Of a stretch of DNA of 64,000 nucleotides, positions 63,601-64,000 are shown one piece after another. This DNA is from Falsirhodobacter sp. alg1 (lineage in GTDB: Bacteria > Pseudomonadota > Alphaproteobacteria > Rhodobacterales > Rhodobacteraceae). The stretch lies in contig NZ_BBJC02000004.1 in NCBI RefSeq assembly GCF_000739715.2, positions 104,323 to 168,322 of the forward strand, in the 5' to 3' direction. Each line of letters starts with the position of its first letter. Within the stretch, counting starts at the first letter, position 1. The notes under the pieces are model-generated. The model saw only the letters and a list, made by a program, of their open reading frames with translations, did not search any database and had not been told where the DNA came from. The translations under genes were made by a program, and so were the position numbers.

Positions 63601-64000
63601 ATGGATCAAGAGATGAATTTCACCGGCGCCGTGCTGATTGCCATGCCGAACCTCGGGGATGACAGGTTCGACCATTCGGTCGTCTTTATCTGTTCCCATT
63701 CCGATGAGGGGGCCATGGGCCTTGTCATCAACAAGCCGGCCGATGATCTGCATCTGTCGTCGTTGTTGGAGCAGCTGGACATAGAGGCAAGCGAGGCAGG
63801 CCGCGATATCCGTGTGCATATGGGCGGCCCGGTAGAGCGGGGGCGTGGATTCGTGCTGCATTCCCCGGATTACGACATGGATGGGTCAACCATGCCGATC
63901 GGCGGAGGGTTCGGCATGACGGCTACGCGCGATATCCTGCAGGCCATGGCCGAAGGGCAGGGGCCGGCGCAGGCCCTGCTGGCCCTGGGCTATTCGGGTT
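63601..64000 (+). CDS. YqgE/AlgH family protein, cut by right edge
   Basis: The visible 133 codons match UPF0301/YqgE: LIAMPNLGDDRFDHSVVFIC, GAMGLVINKPADDL and HMGGPVERGRGFVLHS. The start is the ATG at 63601 or at 63613. The family has a known fold but no proven role, with links to holliday-junction resolvase RuvX and stress. The C-terminal third lies outside the window. It is divergent from the DsbD-alpha-like gene. Confidence 0.93.
   Translation, partial: MDQEMNFTGAVLIAMPNLGDDRFDHSVVFICSHSDEGAMGLVINKPADDLHLSSLLEQLDIEASEAGRDIRVHMGGPVERGRGFVLHSPDYDMDGSTMPIGGGFGMTATRDILQAMAEGQGPAQALLALGYSG

Overview
The window reads as a chromosomal segment of a Rhodobacterales alphaproteobacterium (Rhodobacter/Paracoccus/Roseobacter relatives; genus not resolved). 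Evidence: a SAM/SAH riboswitch of the type known only from Rhodobacterales directly before metK, an F0 ATP synthase operon with split b/b' subunits (atpI-B-E-F'-F) separate from F1, the division regulator MipZ, an fused ArsR-ArsC arsenate protein, a GT14-DUF5928 glycosyltransferase and a GC-rich, densely packed gene order with several convergent overlaps. No rRNA, tRNA, CRISPR array, transposase or prophage gene was seen.

Layout. 1-5.4 kb: an ArsR-ArsC fusion cut by the left edge, then a LysR regulator divergent from a three-gene operon (pirin, FSP1/AIF-like FAD oxidoreductase, Tat-exported CrtC/AttH-like lipocalin protein). 5.4-8.5 kb: a Bcr/CflA drug exporter with divergent TetR, and a CadR/PbrR-like MerR regulator with a divergent small cation transporter. 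8.6-14.6 kb: an exopolysaccharide locus comprising a GH8 glucanase, an HlyD-type adaptor and a processive GT2 synthase resembling BgsB/BgsA (mixed-linkage beta-glucan) of Sinorhizobium, facing a convergent pair made of an outer-membrane barrel protein and a Cache/HAMP sensor without an output domain. 14.9-19.6 kb: DoxX-like protein, outer-membrane MetA-type protein, TDT transporter with a divergent YeiE-like LysR, and an unrecognised conserved protein.

19.7-35 kb is mostly core: miaB, phoH-ybeY-corC-lnt, riboswitch-metK, ptsN, trmD-rplS-rpmE, mipZ, an ArsR regulator, the F0 operon, an OmpA lipoprotein, nth and a PfkB kinase. 35-37.6 kb: a sulfotransferase divergent from a GT14 glycosyltransferase. 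37.6-41.8 kb: a HIT protein, polA, a short zinc-finger protein missed by length cut-offs, DUF2798 and DUF1285. 41.9-48.6 kb: a MoxR-DUF58-BatA/DUF4159-membrane protein operon. 48.5-53.7 kb: DUF599, Hsp20, a CNNM/CorC transporter, and an operon of a large OmpA protein with a coiled-coil partner. 53.8-64 kb: ubiA, rsmE, gshA, plsY, a pyrimidine operon in which rmuC lies between pyrB and a dihydroorotase lacking its metal ligands, a family-4-type uracil-DNA glycosylase without most iron-sulfur cysteines, moaB, a DsbD-alpha-like protein and yqgE cut by the right edge.

The most interesting parts are the beta-glucan-like locus with its outputless sensor, the pirin/FAD/lipocalin operon, the sulfotransferase-GT14 pair and the pseudo-dihydroorotase in the pyr operon. 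Functions are read from motifs and gene order only; no searches were run.
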